Shown: piece by piece, positions 25,676-33,653 of the stretch | How the letters are laid out: each line of letters starts with the position of its first letter | Numbering within the stretch: the first letter of the stretch is position 1 | The notes under the pieces: model-generated | Databases searched by the model: none | Seen by the model: only the letters and a program-made list of their open reading frames with translations | Told to the model about the DNA's origin: nothing | Assembly: GCA_024709225.1 (NCBI GenBank) | Contig: JANJXC010000044.1 | Location: forward strand, 1-35,413 | Source of the DNA: Gammaproteobacteria bacterium | GTDB lineage: Bacteria; Pseudomonadota; Gammaproteobacteria; Thiohalomonadales; Thiohalomonadaceae | DNA length: 35,413 nt | Direction of reading: 5' to 3' | Position numbers and translations under genes: made by a program

Positions 25676-27889
25676 TTAGCCTGAAAATCGACGGTGGAAG
25701 GTGGCAAAATCGGTAGCGGTGAGTGGCTTGGCGTAGTAGTAACCCTGCACCTTGCTGCAGCCTATGTGGGTGAGGAAATGCTCCTGCTCTGTTGTCTCCA
25801 CGCCCTCGGCCACGGTGTCCATGCCGAGGTTTTGGGCCATGCCGATGATGGCCTCGGCGATGGCGCAGTCATTGGCGTCGCCGGGGATGTCGCGCACGAA
25901 GGAGCGATCAATCTTGAGAACGTCGATGGGCAGCTGCTTGAGATAGGCGAGGGAGGAATAGCCGGTGCCGAAGTCATCGATGGCGATGCGGATGCCGTGA
26001 TCGCGCAGACGGTCGAGAACATGGCGGCAGGAATTGATATCGCGCATCAACACGTTTTCGGTCAATTCCACCTGCAGGTGGCGTCCTTCCAGCTGGTGCT
26101 CGCGCAGCAGCTCGAATAGAGTGTCGGCAAAGCCGGGGTGGAACAGCTGCATGCCGGAGGCATTGATGGAAATGTAGTCCGGTGCAATGCCCTGTGTGCG
26201 CCAACGGGTGAATTGGGTAATGGCCTCACCGGCGACCCACTCGCCCAGTGGCAGGATCAGCTTGGTCTCTTCCGCCAGTGGGATGAATTGGTCCGGTGGC
26301 ACCGTGCCGCGCTCGGCGTGCGGCCAGCGTGCCAGTGCCTCGACGGCGATGATACGCTGCTGTTGCAGATCGATGATAGGTTGATAGTGCAGCGTCAATC
26401 CGTTGTTGCGCACGGCCAGGCGCAGGGCATTTTCCAGGGTAAGCTTCTCGTCGGCCGCTTCGGACAGATCCGGGCTGAACTTGCGGTAGCCGTCGCGGCC
26501 GCTGTCCTTCACCCGGTACATGGCGGCATCGGCATTCTTCAGCAGGGTCACCGCATCGCCACCGTCTTCCGGATAGAGCGTGATGCCGATGCTGCAGCCG
26601 ATATGCAGTTCGGTGTCATGGAGCAGGAACGGCTGGCGCATCGCCTGCACGATCTTGTTGGCCAGGGTGGTCGCCTCGCCGGGGATGTGCAGCCGTTCGA
26701 GCAGGACCACGAATTCGTCGCCGCCCAGGCGGGCGATGGTGTCGGCCCGGCGCACCAGGCTGCGCAGGCGCGTCGCCACCGCGATGAGCAGGCGGTCGCC
26801 GAACTGGTGGCCGAGGCTGTCGTTGATGGTCTTGAAGCGATCCAGGTCGATGAACAGCAGGCCGAAGATGTCGTGGTCGCGTGCGGCGCGCTCGATGGCG
26901 TGCTCCAGCCGCGCGGTGAACAGCAGGCGGTTGGGCAGCTCGGTGAGCGGGTCGTGATGGGCGAGGAAGTCGAGCCGGGTCTGGGTTTCCTTGAGCGAGG
27001 TGATGTCGGTGACGATGGTGATGTAGTGGCTGATCGCGCCCTGCGCATCGCGCACCGCGCTGACGGCCTGCAGCAAGGGGATGATGCGCCCGTCCTTGGC
27101 GCGGTCGAGGATCTCGCCCTGCCAATGGCCGCACTGGTCCAGGCTGCGCTGGATGGCGGCGAAGAATTCCGCATCATGGCGCCCCGATTCCAGCAGCCGG
27201 GGCGTGTTGCCGAGCAACTCCTCGGCGCTGTAGCCGGTGATGCGGCAGAAGGCGTCGTTCACTTCCAGAAAGCGCGCCTTGCTGCTGGTGATGGCGATGC
27301 CGTCGGCGGTATTGGCGAATACTTTGGCATACAGCTGCAGGCTGGATTCGATGTTCTTCTGCCGGGTGATATCGAAGCAGATGAATACCTTCTTGACCTG
27401 GTTGTTTTGCGCATCGTGGATGTCCGAGGCCACCACCTGCAGATGGCGGCCGTCAAACTCGAACTCGCATTCATCCAGTTGCCCGGCGGCCATGCGGCTC
27501 TGCACGTCGTCGCTGCATACGCACACTGCCGCCAGGGGCTGGTCGATGAGGTCGGCGTAGTCGCGGTTGTGAAACAGCCATTCGCGCGCCTGGCGGTTGC
27601 AGTCGTCGATGCTGCCGTCGTCGTTCAGTACCACCACCGCGGCATCCATGGAGTCGAAGATGGCGCGGATCTCCCGCTTTGCCATGTCGAGCTGCTGGTT
27701 GGTATCGCTGAGGTGGGCCAGCACCTGGCCGAAGGATTCGGTGACGATACCGATGGGGTCGAGGTCGATGAGGGTGGTGTCGTCGAGTTCCTCGGGGCGC
27801 AGCGGCAGCGTGCCGATCAGGGTCAGCATCTGATCGACCTTGCTGCGTATGTACTCTATCGCCTTGAAGTATTCCGCCGGATAGTCCAC
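25676..27889 (-). CDS. PAS-PAS-GGDEF-EAL cyclic-di-GMP signalling protein
   Basis: Cytoplasmic regulator of cyclic-di-GMP, 737 residues, with no membrane segment. A short helical N-terminus is followed by PAS 1 (about 75-175), PAS 2 (about 185-300), GGDEF (about 305-470; intact motif RLGGDEF, 387-393) and EAL (about 480-735; EAL at 517-519, DDFGTGYSSLAYLK and ENVLMRD intact). Both catalytic domains look competent, so the net activity cannot be read from sequence. The start is GTG 27889, preceded by AGGCAGGA. It lies 14 bases after the tusA-like gene and so probably shares its message with yeeE-tusA, linking sulfur uptake to second-messenger signalling. Confidence 0.92.
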   Translation of the reverse strand: MDYPAEYFKAIEYIRSKVDQMLTLIGTLPLRPEELDDTTLIDLDPIGIVTESFGQVLAHLSDTNQQLDMAKREIRAIFDSMDAAVVVLNDDGSIDDCNRQAREWLFHNRDYADLIDQPLAAVCVCSDDVQSRMAAGQLDECEFEFDGRHLQVVASDIHDAQNNQVKKVFICFDITRQKNIESSLQLYAKVFANTADGIAITSSKARFLEVNDAFCRITGYSAEELLGNTPRLLESGRHDAEFFAAIQRSLDQCGHWQGEILDRAKDGRIIPLLQAVSAVRDAQGAISHYITIVTDITSLKETQTRLDFLAHHDPLTELPNRLLFTARLEHAIERAARDHDIFGLLFIDLDRFKTINDSLGHQFGDRLLIAVATRLRSLVRRADTIARLGGDEFVVLLERLHIPGEATTLANKIVQAMRQPFLLHDTELHIGCSIGITLYPEDGGDAVTLLKNADAAMYRVKDSGRDGYRKFSPDLSEAADEKLTLENALRLAVRNNGLTLHYQPIIDLQQQRIIAVEALARWPHAERGTVPPDQFIPLAEETKLILPLGEWVAGEAITQFTRWRTQGIAPDYISINASGMQLFHPGFADTLFELLREHQLEGRHLQVELTENVLMRDINSCRHVLDRLRDHGIRIAIDDFGTGYSSLAYLKQLPIDVLKIDRSFVRDIPGDANDCAIAEAIIGMAQNLGMDTVAEGVETTEQEHFLTHIGCSKVQGYYYAKPLTATDFATFHRRFSG

Positions 27890-27903
27890 GTCGTTGTCCT
27901 GCC

Positions 27904-28152
27904 TCAGCCGCGTTTGCTGCAGACACGGATGCGGTAGCCGGCGTCCACACGGGTGACCTCGGCCGCATAACCCATCTTGCTGACCGCGTCGGGGATGGTG
28001 GTGGTGGCCTGGCGATCATCGGTGGTGACGACGATCTCGGTGCGGCCGTCACGCACCGCGGCGGCGTGCTGGTTGAGGTGCTTGAGGGTCAGCAGCAGGC
28101 AGGACGGGCAGAGCTGGCCGCTGATGTCGAGCTGAATGGTGTTCATCTCCAT
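27904..28152 (-). CDS. TusA-like sulfur carrier with a CPSC active site
   Basis: Small sulfur-transfer protein of the TusA/SirA family, 82 residues. The active site reads GQLCPSCLLLTLK (C15-P-S-C18). The canonical family motif is CPxP followed by Leu and a downstream Lys, so the second Pro is here a Cys, giving a CxxC pair. ATG 28152 has AGGGGG six bases upstream. It lies nine bases after the YeeE/YedE gene. TusA-YeeE pairs are known in thiosulfate or sulfane-sulfur uptake, where the TusA-like protein (YeeD) handles the imported sulfur. The same is inferred here. Confidence 0.88.
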   Translation of the reverse strand: MEMNTIQLDISGQLCPSCLLLTLKHLNQHAAAVRDGRTEIVVTTDDRQATTTIPDAVSKMGYAAEVTRVDAGYRIRVCSKRG

Positions 28153-28161
28153 GCGGTCCCC

Positions 28162-29274
28162 CTAGCGCACGACGAAACGGACGAGCAGCCTGCTGCCGAG
28201 CCAGGCGCCGGGCAGGATACCGAGCAGGAACAGCAGGCTTTGCACCGCGAGGATGGGTATGCCGCCCCACAGGTGCCAGATGTTGCAGCCGGGGACCATG
28301 CGCGCCGCGGCGCCGAGCAGCATCCCGCCGAGCAGGGCGGAGGCATAGTGGCGCGGCGGGATGCGCCAGTGCAGGCGCCACTCGCCCACCAGCAGCGCGG
28401 CGCCGGCGGCACCGAGGATGATGCCGACGACGAGCGGATACTGGATGGCGGCGATGGCGTCCAGTTGCGGGCCGGCGCCGCCGCTGACCGCGGCCGCGGC
28501 AAAGGGTGGCGTGTAGTTGAGACCCTGGGCCTGGAAGTAGGCCAGCCCCGCCACATGTTCCGGCCAGGCCAGCGCCTCCAGCGTGGCGCCCAGTTTGGCG
28601 TAGGAGGTGGTGATGCCGAGCGGCATGCCGATGAGCAGCCAGGAGACGAAGCCAACGGCACTCAGGATCAGCGCCGTCCGCCAGGGCGGGATATGGCCGG
28701 CGGCGTAGGCCGGGCGGGTGAGCAGGCCGCGGCGCTGGCTGCGGTAGAGATAGAGCGCGCCGAGGGTGGCCAGCGGCAGGAGTAGCCACGCCGGGGCGAG
28801 ATCCAGGGCCTGCGGCAGGGTGATGGCCGGGCCGAAGGCGGTGGCGCGGGCGAAGGCGCTCCACCACGGGTGCCACTCGGCATACAGCGCCGAGCCGGCC
28901 AGCAGGCCGAGGAAGGCGATGGCGGATACCACGCTGCCGGCGCCGAGCTTGTACAGCGTGCCCACCACGCAGCCGCCGGCCAGCACCATGCCGACGCCGA
29001 ACAGCAGGCCGCCGATGAGGGTGGCCAGGGAACCGGGGCCGAGCAGCGGGAAGGGATAGGGGCCGAGCAGGCCGCCGGCGCGGCCCAGCTCGAAGGCCAG
29101 CATGCTCACCACCACCAGCAGCACCAGCATGCGCAGCAGGAAGAAATCGCGCACCAGGAACAGGTCGCGGAACATGGCGGTGACACAGAAATCGGAACGG
29201 TACATCACGAAACCGGCCACCAGACCGGCGACGGCGGACGTGACGCTGATCAGCAGGAAGGGGGACTCGCCCAT
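28162..29274 (-). CDS. YeeE/YedE (TsuA-like) sulfur-compound transporter
   Basis: Polytopic inner-membrane protein, 370 residues, about nine to ten hydrophobic segments. Family cysteines are present in SDFCVTAMFRD (C30), GGCVVGTLYKLG (C102) and PGCNIWHLWGGIP (about residue 335). In the characterised TsuA these sites pass thiosulfate through the membrane. The frame is open to an ATG at 29358, but a possible -10 box TATACT lies at 29340-29345 between the two starts. The family N-terminus begins at MGESPFLL, so ATG 29274 is chosen; no good ribosome-binding site is visible. It is the first gene of yeeE-tusA-GGDEF/EAL. Confidence 0.88.
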   Translation of the reverse strand: MGESPFLLISVTSAVAGLVAGFVMYRSDFCVTAMFRDLFLVRDFFLLRMLVLLVVVSMLAFELGRAGGLLGPYPFPLLGPGSLATLIGGLLFGVGMVLAGGCVVGTLYKLGAGSVVSAIAFLGLLAGSALYAEWHPWWSAFARATAFGPAITLPQALDLAPAWLLLPLATLGALYLYRSQRRGLLTRPAYAAGHIPPWRTALILSAVGFVSWLLIGMPLGITTSYAKLGATLEALAWPEHVAGLAYFQAQGLNYTPPFAAAAVSGGAGPQLDAIAAIQYPLVVGIILGAAGAALLVGEWRLHWRIPPRHYASALLGGMLLGAAARMVPGCNIWHLWGGIPILAVQSLLFLLGILPGAWLGSRLLVRFVVR

Positions 29275-29372
29275 CTGTTTATAGTTATGTACCGTGGTGT
29301 CTGATTCTGGACTGTAATACGTGGTTACTGCGCGGGGCAAGTATACATTTGGAGGCATGGGCGACCTGGCGC

Positions 29373-29407
29373 CCCGGCCCTCCCGCGCCCGGCGCGGGAG
29401 GGCCGGG
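29373..29407. repeat. Near-perfect 35-base palindrome upstream of yeeE
   Basis: CCCGGCCCTCCCGCGCC (29373-29389) is the exact reverse complement of GGCGCGGGAGGGCCGGG (29391-29407), with one base between. There is no T tract on either side. It lies between the yeeE leader and the terminator of the gene at 29493, and may be a hairpin that separates the two transcripts. Confidence 0.75.
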
Positions 29408-29410
29408 CAG

Positions 29411-29451
29411 AAATAAAACAGCCCCCGGCGGTCGTGTGACCGGCGGGGGCT
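29411..29451 (-). terminator. Terminator of the SOR-like gene
   Basis: AGCCCCCGGCGGTC (29420-29433) pairs, with one mismatch, with GACCGGCGGGGGCT (29438-29451) around GTGT. On the - strand it runs into GTTTTATTT. It lies about 40 bases after the stop of the gene at 29493. Confidence 0.85.
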
Positions 29452-29492
29452 GCCGCAGCGGATGTGGGTATGACGGCTGCTGTACTACACGG

Positions 29493-29945
29493 TTATGCGG
29501 CGTACTTCTCCTTGGCCTCCTGCGCCTGGCGGGCCTCCTCCGCGTCATAGGCGGCACCGGACCACAGCATCTCGTAGGCGATCTCCTCGTTGCCGTTCTC
29601 GCACAGCTCCAGCACCTCCTGGAACAGCGGCTGAAAGGTGGGCGAGCGGTGTGATGCCTCGTGCTCGGCGAAGGAGCGCCAGAAGGTGACGATCAGCGCC
29701 TCCCGGCCCTTGAGCGGGCTCTCCACCGCCTGGCCGATGCTGGAACCCTCGTTGGAGACGGCGCCGCTGTTGAGGGAGACAAAACCGCCGACAAAGCCGG
29801 TGGTGGAGTGATAGGTTTTGACGTTCTCACACAGCAACGCGACGCGTTCCTGCAGGTCGTCGACGGAATACCCGGGCTTGAGGATCACGCGGTTGACGGT
29901 GACCACGCCATCGTGGGGAAAGTTGTTGATCAGGCTACCGGCCAT
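29493..29945 (-). CDS. Small dimeric alpha/beta-barrel protein resembling sulfur oxygenase reductase (SOR)
   Basis: Soluble protein of 150 residues, no signal peptide. At first sight it is an antibiotic-biosynthesis-monooxygenase-type ferredoxin-like fold. The spacing C39, then TFWRSFAEHEASH (H95, H99), C115 and AYE (E125) resembles SOR. From memory, Acidianus SOR uses C31 plus an iron site of H86, H90 and E114, with C104 ten residues before that Glu. Here C to first His is 56 (55 in SOR), His to His is 4 (4), and Cys to Glu is 10 (10). GFVG and TFW are shared too. It is half the length of SOR (about 310), so a stand-alone domain or ancestor-like form is possible. AGGAGG lies six bases before ATG 29945. 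Confidence 0.6.
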   Translation of the reverse strand: MAGSLINNFPHDGVVTVNRVILKPGYSVDDLQERVALLCENVKTYHSTTGFVGGFVSLNSGAVSNEGSSIGQAVESPLKGREALIVTFWRSFAEHEASHRSPTFQPLFQEVLELCENGNEEIAYEMLWSGAAYDAEEARQAQEAKEKYAA

Positions 29946-30001
29946 GATGTACCTCCTGTAAGACTGTGTGGGGCAGGAAATAAAGCATCTGCTTAAATGC
30001 T

Positions 30002-30050
30002 AATATAGATTCCTGATAAAAATAATCAAGTAATAGATAAAAATTACTTG
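30002..30050 (-). promoter_or_regulatory. Promoter and operator-like inverted repeat of the SOR-like gene
   Basis: On the - strand TTGATT (30024-30029) and TATATT (30002-30007) lie 16 bases apart, a good sigma-70 pair. Overlapping the -35 box is a perfect inverted repeat, CAAGTAAT (30027-30034) and ATTACTTG (30043-30050), with an 8-base centre. A repressor or activator bound there would control the gene. The centre contains AATAGATAAA, also found inside the inverted repeat at 34838. Confidence 0.6.
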
Positions 30051-30177
30051 GCATGCGGTTTTTGGTTCAATTTTCCGATTCGAAAGGGACCTGACGCATG
30101 GAGCGGGGCTGGCGGATGCGCCGGCCGGTGACCTTGCGTAAACTGGGGCGAATTTTGGCGTGGGGAGAGAGAGCATC

Positions 30178-30765
30178 ATGACGGTTCGGCGTGGGGTGTG
30201 GGTTCTGCTGTTGTGTCTGTTGGGCGCCGGGGCGGCGGCCGCGGACGCGGAACAGGTGGCGGTCGGCTTTCCCAAACCCGGGACCCGGCTGGTGTTCGAC
30301 AAGACCAGCGGTGACAGGACCGAGCGGCTGGCCTGGACCGTGGTCGACGAGACGGCCTATCGCGAGCGGCTGGTGCTGCGCCTGATCAGCAACGCCGGCT
30401 TCGAGTTCTATGACCTGGAGACCAAGAGCTGGATGGCGACCATGCTGCACGGCAAGATGCAGGAGGTGTTTCCCCACAATGGCCAGCTGTCCTCGCCGCT
30501 GTGGGTGGGCAAGTCGTGGCCCGCCACGTTTCTCTATACGCGGCGCGACGGCAGCCAGGCCGAGCAGAAGCGCAGCTGGACCGTGGAGGCGCGCGAGACC
30601 ATCCGCGTGCCGGCCGGGAGTTTCGACACCTTTCGCATCCGCTCCAGCGGCGACAATCTGACTATCACCCTGTGGTACGCGCCGGAGCTGCAGTTCTTCG
30701 TCCGGCGCGTCACCGAGGGCATGGTGCAGGTGGAGCAGGTGCTGGTGGAGTACCGCCTGCCGTAA
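30178..30765 (+). CDS. Secreted protein of unknown function
   Basis: Exported protein of 195 residues. The signal peptide (MTVRRGVWVLLLCLLGAGAA) ends near AAAADA. The mature part is beta-rich, with paired patterns such as WTVVDETAYRERLVLRL and WTVEARETIRVPAGSFDTFR. The VPAGSFDTFRI phrase recalls DUF3108-type periplasmic proteins, but I cannot assign it firmly. No cysteines remain in the mature part. ATG 30178 is chosen with GGGGAGAGAGAG before it. It is alone on its strand, converging on the cysteine desulfurase gene. Confidence 0.7.
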   Translation: MTVRRGVWVLLLCLLGAGAAAADAEQVAVGFPKPGTRLVFDKTSGDRTERLAWTVVDETAYRERLVLRLISNAGFEFYDLETKSWMATMLHGKMQEVFPHNGQLSSPLWVGKSWPATFLYTRRDGSQAEQKRSWTVEARETIRVPAGSFDTFRIRSSGDNLTITLWYAPELQFFVRRVTEGMVQVEQVLVEYRLP

Positions 30766-30778
30766 CCCCCGTGGCGAG

Positions 30779-30798
30779 GCCGCCCCCCGCGGGGCGGC
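30779..30798. terminator. GC hairpin between convergent genes
   Basis: GCCGCCCC (30779-30786) pairs with GGGGCGGC (30791-30798) around CCGC, exactly in the 35-base gap between two convergent genes. No T tract follows on either strand, so it is terminator-like only. Confidence 0.4.
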
Positions 30799-30800
30799 AC

Positions 30801-31934
30801 TCAGTGCCGAGCGAGCCAGGCCTCGATCAAGGCGTGCCCCGCCGCCGTGATTTCACCTTCCGTGCTGGCCAGTCCCAGCGACAGCCGCACCGCACCGCGG
30901 GCGCGGGCCGCATCGACACCCATCGCCGCCAGCACGCCGCTCACCGCATCCCCTTCCTCATGGCAGGCCGAACCCACCGAGGCGGCGATCTGCGGCGCGC
31001 GGGCCAGCAGGTCGCGGCCGGAGACGCCGGGGAAGGAGATGTTCAGCGTGTTGGGTAGGCGCTCGTCGGGATGGCCGTTGAGTTGCAGGCCGGGGATCGC
31101 CGCCTGCAACTGCCCGTGCAGTGCGTCGCGCAGGCTGCGCAGTTGTGCGGTCGCCTGCGGCAGGCGTGCCGTCGCCAGGCGCGCGGCGGCGCCGAGGGCC
31201 ACGATGTGCGGTACGTTTTCCGTGCCGGGACGCAGACCGTGCTCCTGCCCGGCGCCGACCAGCACCGGGTCGAGGGGCGTGCCGCGGCGCACATACAGCG
31301 CGCCGACGCCCTTGGGCGCATAGCATTTGTGCCCGGCCAGCGTCAGCAGATCGACGCCGAGTTCGTGCACATCCACCGCTACCTTGCCGATGGACTGCGC
31401 CGCGTCGGTGTGGAACAGCACGCCGGCGGCGTGCGCCAGGCGCGAAAGTTCGCCGATGGGCTGCAGCGTGCCCACCTCGTTGTTGGCGTGCATTACCGAC
31501 ACCAGCACGGTGTCGCTGCGCAGCGCGGCGGCCAGCTGTTGCGGCGCCACGCGCCCGCATTCATCCACCGGCAGTACAGTCACCTCCCAGCCCTCGGCGC
31601 GCAGGCGCTCCGCCGGTGCCTGCACCGACGGATGCTCCACCGCTGAGACGATCAGGTGACGCCCCTTGTGGCGCAGGGCGCGCGCCACGCCGCGCAGGGC
31701 CAGGTTGTTGGCCTCGGTGGCGCAGCCGGTGAAGACGATCTCTTCGCTCTGCGCGCCAAGCAATGCGGCAAGCTCGTTGCGCGCCTGTTGGACCGCGTCC
31801 GCCGCGCGGCGGCCGTAGGGATGCGATGACGAGGGATTGCCGAAGTGCGCGCGCAGGAACGGCGCCATGGCATCGAACACCTGCGGCGCAATCGGCGTGG
31901 TGGCGTTGTAGTCGAGGTAGATGGGTTCAGTCAT
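30801..31934 (-). CDS. Cysteine desulfurase (IscS/NifS family)
   Basis: PLP enzyme that takes sulfur from cysteine as a persulfide and leaves alanine. It has 377 residues. The N-terminus is IYLDYNATTPIAP; the PLP lysine is K203 in TLAGHKCYAPKGVG; the persulfide cysteine is C324 in SVGSACHEEGD. It lacks the long flexible loop segment typical of E. coli IscS and no iscU or iscR is adjacent, so it is probably a stand-alone NifS-like paralogue supplying sulfur to carriers such as the TusA-like or DsrE-like proteins. ATG 31934 gives the family N-terminus. Confidence 0.92.
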   Translation of the reverse strand: MTEPIYLDYNATTPIAPQVFDAMAPFLRAHFGNPSSSHPYGRRAADAVQQARNELAALLGAQSEEIVFTGCATEANNLALRGVARALRHKGRHLIVSAVEHPSVQAPAERLRAEGWEVTVLPVDECGRVAPQQLAAALRSDTVLVSVMHANNEVGTLQPIGELSRLAHAAGVLFHTDAAQSIGKVAVDVHELGVDLLTLAGHKCYAPKGVGALYVRRGTPLDPVLVGAGQEHGLRPGTENVPHIVALGAAARLATARLPQATAQLRSLRDALHGQLQAAIPGLQLNGHPDERLPNTLNISFPGVSGRDLLARAPQIAASVGSACHEEGDAVSGVLAAMGVDAARARGAVRLSLGLASTEGEITAAGHALIEAWLARH

Positions 31935-31958
31935 GTCGAAGATGCCCCGTTGGCACAA

Positions 31959-32021
31959 TGTAGGGTGCGCACCGCGCACCGAATGGATGTCGGCTAATGG
32001 TGCGCTGTGCGCACCCTACAT
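31959..32021. repeat. TAGGGTGCGCACC palindromic element, copy 1
   Basis: ATGTAGGGTGCGCACCGCGC (from 31959) is mirrored by GCGCTGTGCGCACCCTACAT (to 32021), with one mismatch in the arms and an 18-base centre. It starts 24 bases upstream of the cysteine desulfurase start and ends one base before the stop codon of the gene at 32023. A second, better copy lies at 33654. Confidence 0.8.
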
Positions 32022-32022
32022 G

Positions 32023-32385
32023 TTATTCACAATCGCCGCCCGCCGCCTTGGGCGGACCGTCGGCGAAGGCCTTGTCGAGCATCTCGATGCGCAGTGTCAC
32101 GTCACTGGCGCCGACAGCGATGCCTTTTTTCCACACCAGCGTGTAGCCGGACTTCTGCGCGCCGAGGTTGTATGTACCCGGCGCGACGGTGAAGCGGAAG
32201 CTGCCGTCGGCGGCGCTGTAGATCGACTTGAGGATCTGGCTGGTGTCGGCGTTGACCAGCATGATCTCCGCCTCGGCGACGGCCTGGCCCTGTTCTTCCG
32301 CGACGCCGGAAAGGGTGGCGGCCTGCGCCTGGGTCGCCAGTGCGGCAGCAAGACAGGTGAACAACAGCGTGCGGGGTATGATCAT
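32023..32385 (-). CDS. Secreted carboxypeptidase-regulatory-like (Ig-fold) protein
   Basis: Exported single-domain protein, 120 residues. The signal peptide ends at ATQAQA. The rest follows the CarboxypepD_reg pattern: LSGVAEEQGQAVAEAEIMLV, then SAADGSFRFTVAPGTYNLGA and KSGYTLVWKKG. This beta-sandwich is found in many envelope proteins, and the molecular role is not known. A single Cys is at the penultimate position. No clear ribosome-binding site precedes ATG 32385. It sits between two palindromic elements. Confidence 0.75.
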   Translation of the reverse strand: MIIPRTLLFTCLAAALATQAQAATLSGVAEEQGQAVAEAEIMLVNADTSQILKSIYSAADGSFRFTVAPGTYNLGAQKSGYTLVWKKGIAVGASDVTLRIEMLDKAFADGPPKAAGGDCE

Positions 32386-32400
32386 GGTTCAGCACAGATA

Positions 32401-32456
32401 TGTAGGTCGGGTTAGCGCAGCGTAACCCGACAAACCAATAAGGCGCACCCTGCATT
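32401..32456. repeat. GTCGGGTTAGCGCAGCGTAACCCGAC palindromic element
   Basis: GTCGGGTTA (32406-32414) pairs with TAACCCGAC (32423-32431) around a GCGCAGCG centre. It is followed by AAGGCGCACCCTGCAT, which looks like one arm of the TAGGGTGCGC family. This could be a hybrid of two families. It lies in the gap before the stop of the cystathionine synthase/lyase-type gene. Confidence 0.7.
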
Positions 32457-32459
32457 TCA

Positions 32460-33629
32460 TCAACGCAATGCCTGCTGCAGATCGGCGATCAAATCCTCCA
32501 CATCCTCCAGGCCGACGGACAGGCGCAGCATGGCGCCGCTGATGCCGCGCCGGGTGCGCTCCTGTTCGGTCAGGCCGTGGTGGGTGGTGGTGACCGGCTG
32601 GGTGACCAGGCTCTCGACGCCGCCGAGGCTGGGCGCGATGGCGAACAGCTTGAGGCGATCGGCCACGGCGGTGGCGGCGGCGGTGTCGCCGTCGAGCTCG
32701 ATGGTGAGCATGCCGCCGTAGCCGCTCATCTGTCCGGTGGCGACGGCGTGGCCGGGGTGATTGGCCAAGCCGGGATAGAGCACGCGCTTGACGCGCGGAT
32801 GACGCGCCATCGCTTCGGCGATGCGCTGCGCGCTCGCGTTCTGCTGGCGCACGCGCACGGTGAGCGAACGGATGCTGCGCGCCAGCAGATTGCAGATCTC
32901 CGGCGCCGGTGTGGTGCCGAGATTCTTGCGCCAGTTGAACACCGGCCCGATCAATTCGGCGCGGCCCATCAGGGCGCCGGCGGTGAGGTCGCTGTGGCCG
33001 CCGAGATATTTGGTGGCGCTGTGCACCACGACGTCGGCGCCCAGGGCCAGCGGCTGCTGGTTCACCGGCGAGGCGAAGGTGTTGTCCACCGCGAGCAGCG
33101 CGCCGTGGGCGTGGACCTTTTGCGCCAGCACGCGCAGGTCGATGATCTCCAGCACCGGATTGGTGGGCGTCTCCAGGAATACCAGGCCGTAGCCGTCGGC
33201 GAGCAGGCCGTCGAGCCGCTCCAGTTCATTGCCCAGCAGCAGGGTGGTGCGGATGCCCAGTTGCGGCAGCTGATCGGCGAGCAGTTCCAGGGTGCCGCCG
33301 TAGGCATCGCCGATGCAGATGACGCCGCGGCGGCCGTGGGTCAGGAACAGCGCGGCCTCGGCGCCCATGCCGGAGCTGAAGGCCAGTGCCGCCTCGGCGT
33401 TTTCCAGCGCGGCGAGCTTGGCCTCCAGGCTCTGCACCGTGGGGTTGAGGCCGTAGCGGGTGTACAGGCTGCCGGGCCTGTGGCCGTCCACCACGTCGAG
33501 CAGGTCGGCGGTGGAGGGAAATTTGAAGGTGGTGCTGGTGTACAGCGGTGTGTGCGGGCTGCCATGGGCATCGGGCAGTTCGCCGGCGTGTACGCAACGG
33601 GTGGAAAGTCCGTTCTTGTTTTCGTCCAT
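32460..33629 (-). CDS. Cystathionine gamma-synthase/lyase-type PLP enzyme
   Basis: Cys/Met-metabolism PLP enzyme, 389 residues. The PLP lysine is K207 in VVHSATKYLGGHSD. SLYTRYGLNPTVQSLEAKLA, LETPTNPVLEIIDL and the C-terminal LRLSVGLEDVEDLIADL are family marks. Members include cystathionine gamma-synthase, gamma- and beta-lyase, methionine gamma-lyase and O-acetylhomoserine sulfhydrylase; I cannot tell these apart reliably by eye. ATG 33629 has AGGAG eight bases before it; a GTG at 33638 overlaps that site and is less likely. Lying between sulfur-transfer genes, it may handle sulfur amino acids. Confidence 0.9.
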   Translation of the reverse strand: MDENKNGLSTRCVHAGELPDAHGSPHTPLYTSTTFKFPSTADLLDVVDGHRPGSLYTRYGLNPTVQSLEAKLAALENAEAALAFSSGMGAEAALFLTHGRRGVICIGDAYGGTLELLADQLPQLGIRTTLLLGNELERLDGLLADGYGLVFLETPTNPVLEIIDLRVLAQKVHAHGALLAVDNTFASPVNQQPLALGADVVVHSATKYLGGHSDLTAGALMGRAELIGPVFNWRKNLGTTPAPEICNLLARSIRSLTVRVRQQNASAQRIAEAMARHPRVKRVLYPGLANHPGHAVATGQMSGYGGMLTIELDGDTAAATAVADRLKLFAIAPSLGGVESLVTQPVTTTHHGLTEQERTRRGISGAMLRLSVGLEDVEDLIADLQQALR

Positions 33630-33653
33630 CAACTTCACTCCTGCCCGATCAAA

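Noticed and set aside
28049-28876. A 275-codon open frame overlapping tusA and yeeE on the same strand
   Set aside because: It is a different frame of the real genes, with a Pro/Arg/Ala-rich translation and no recognisable domain.
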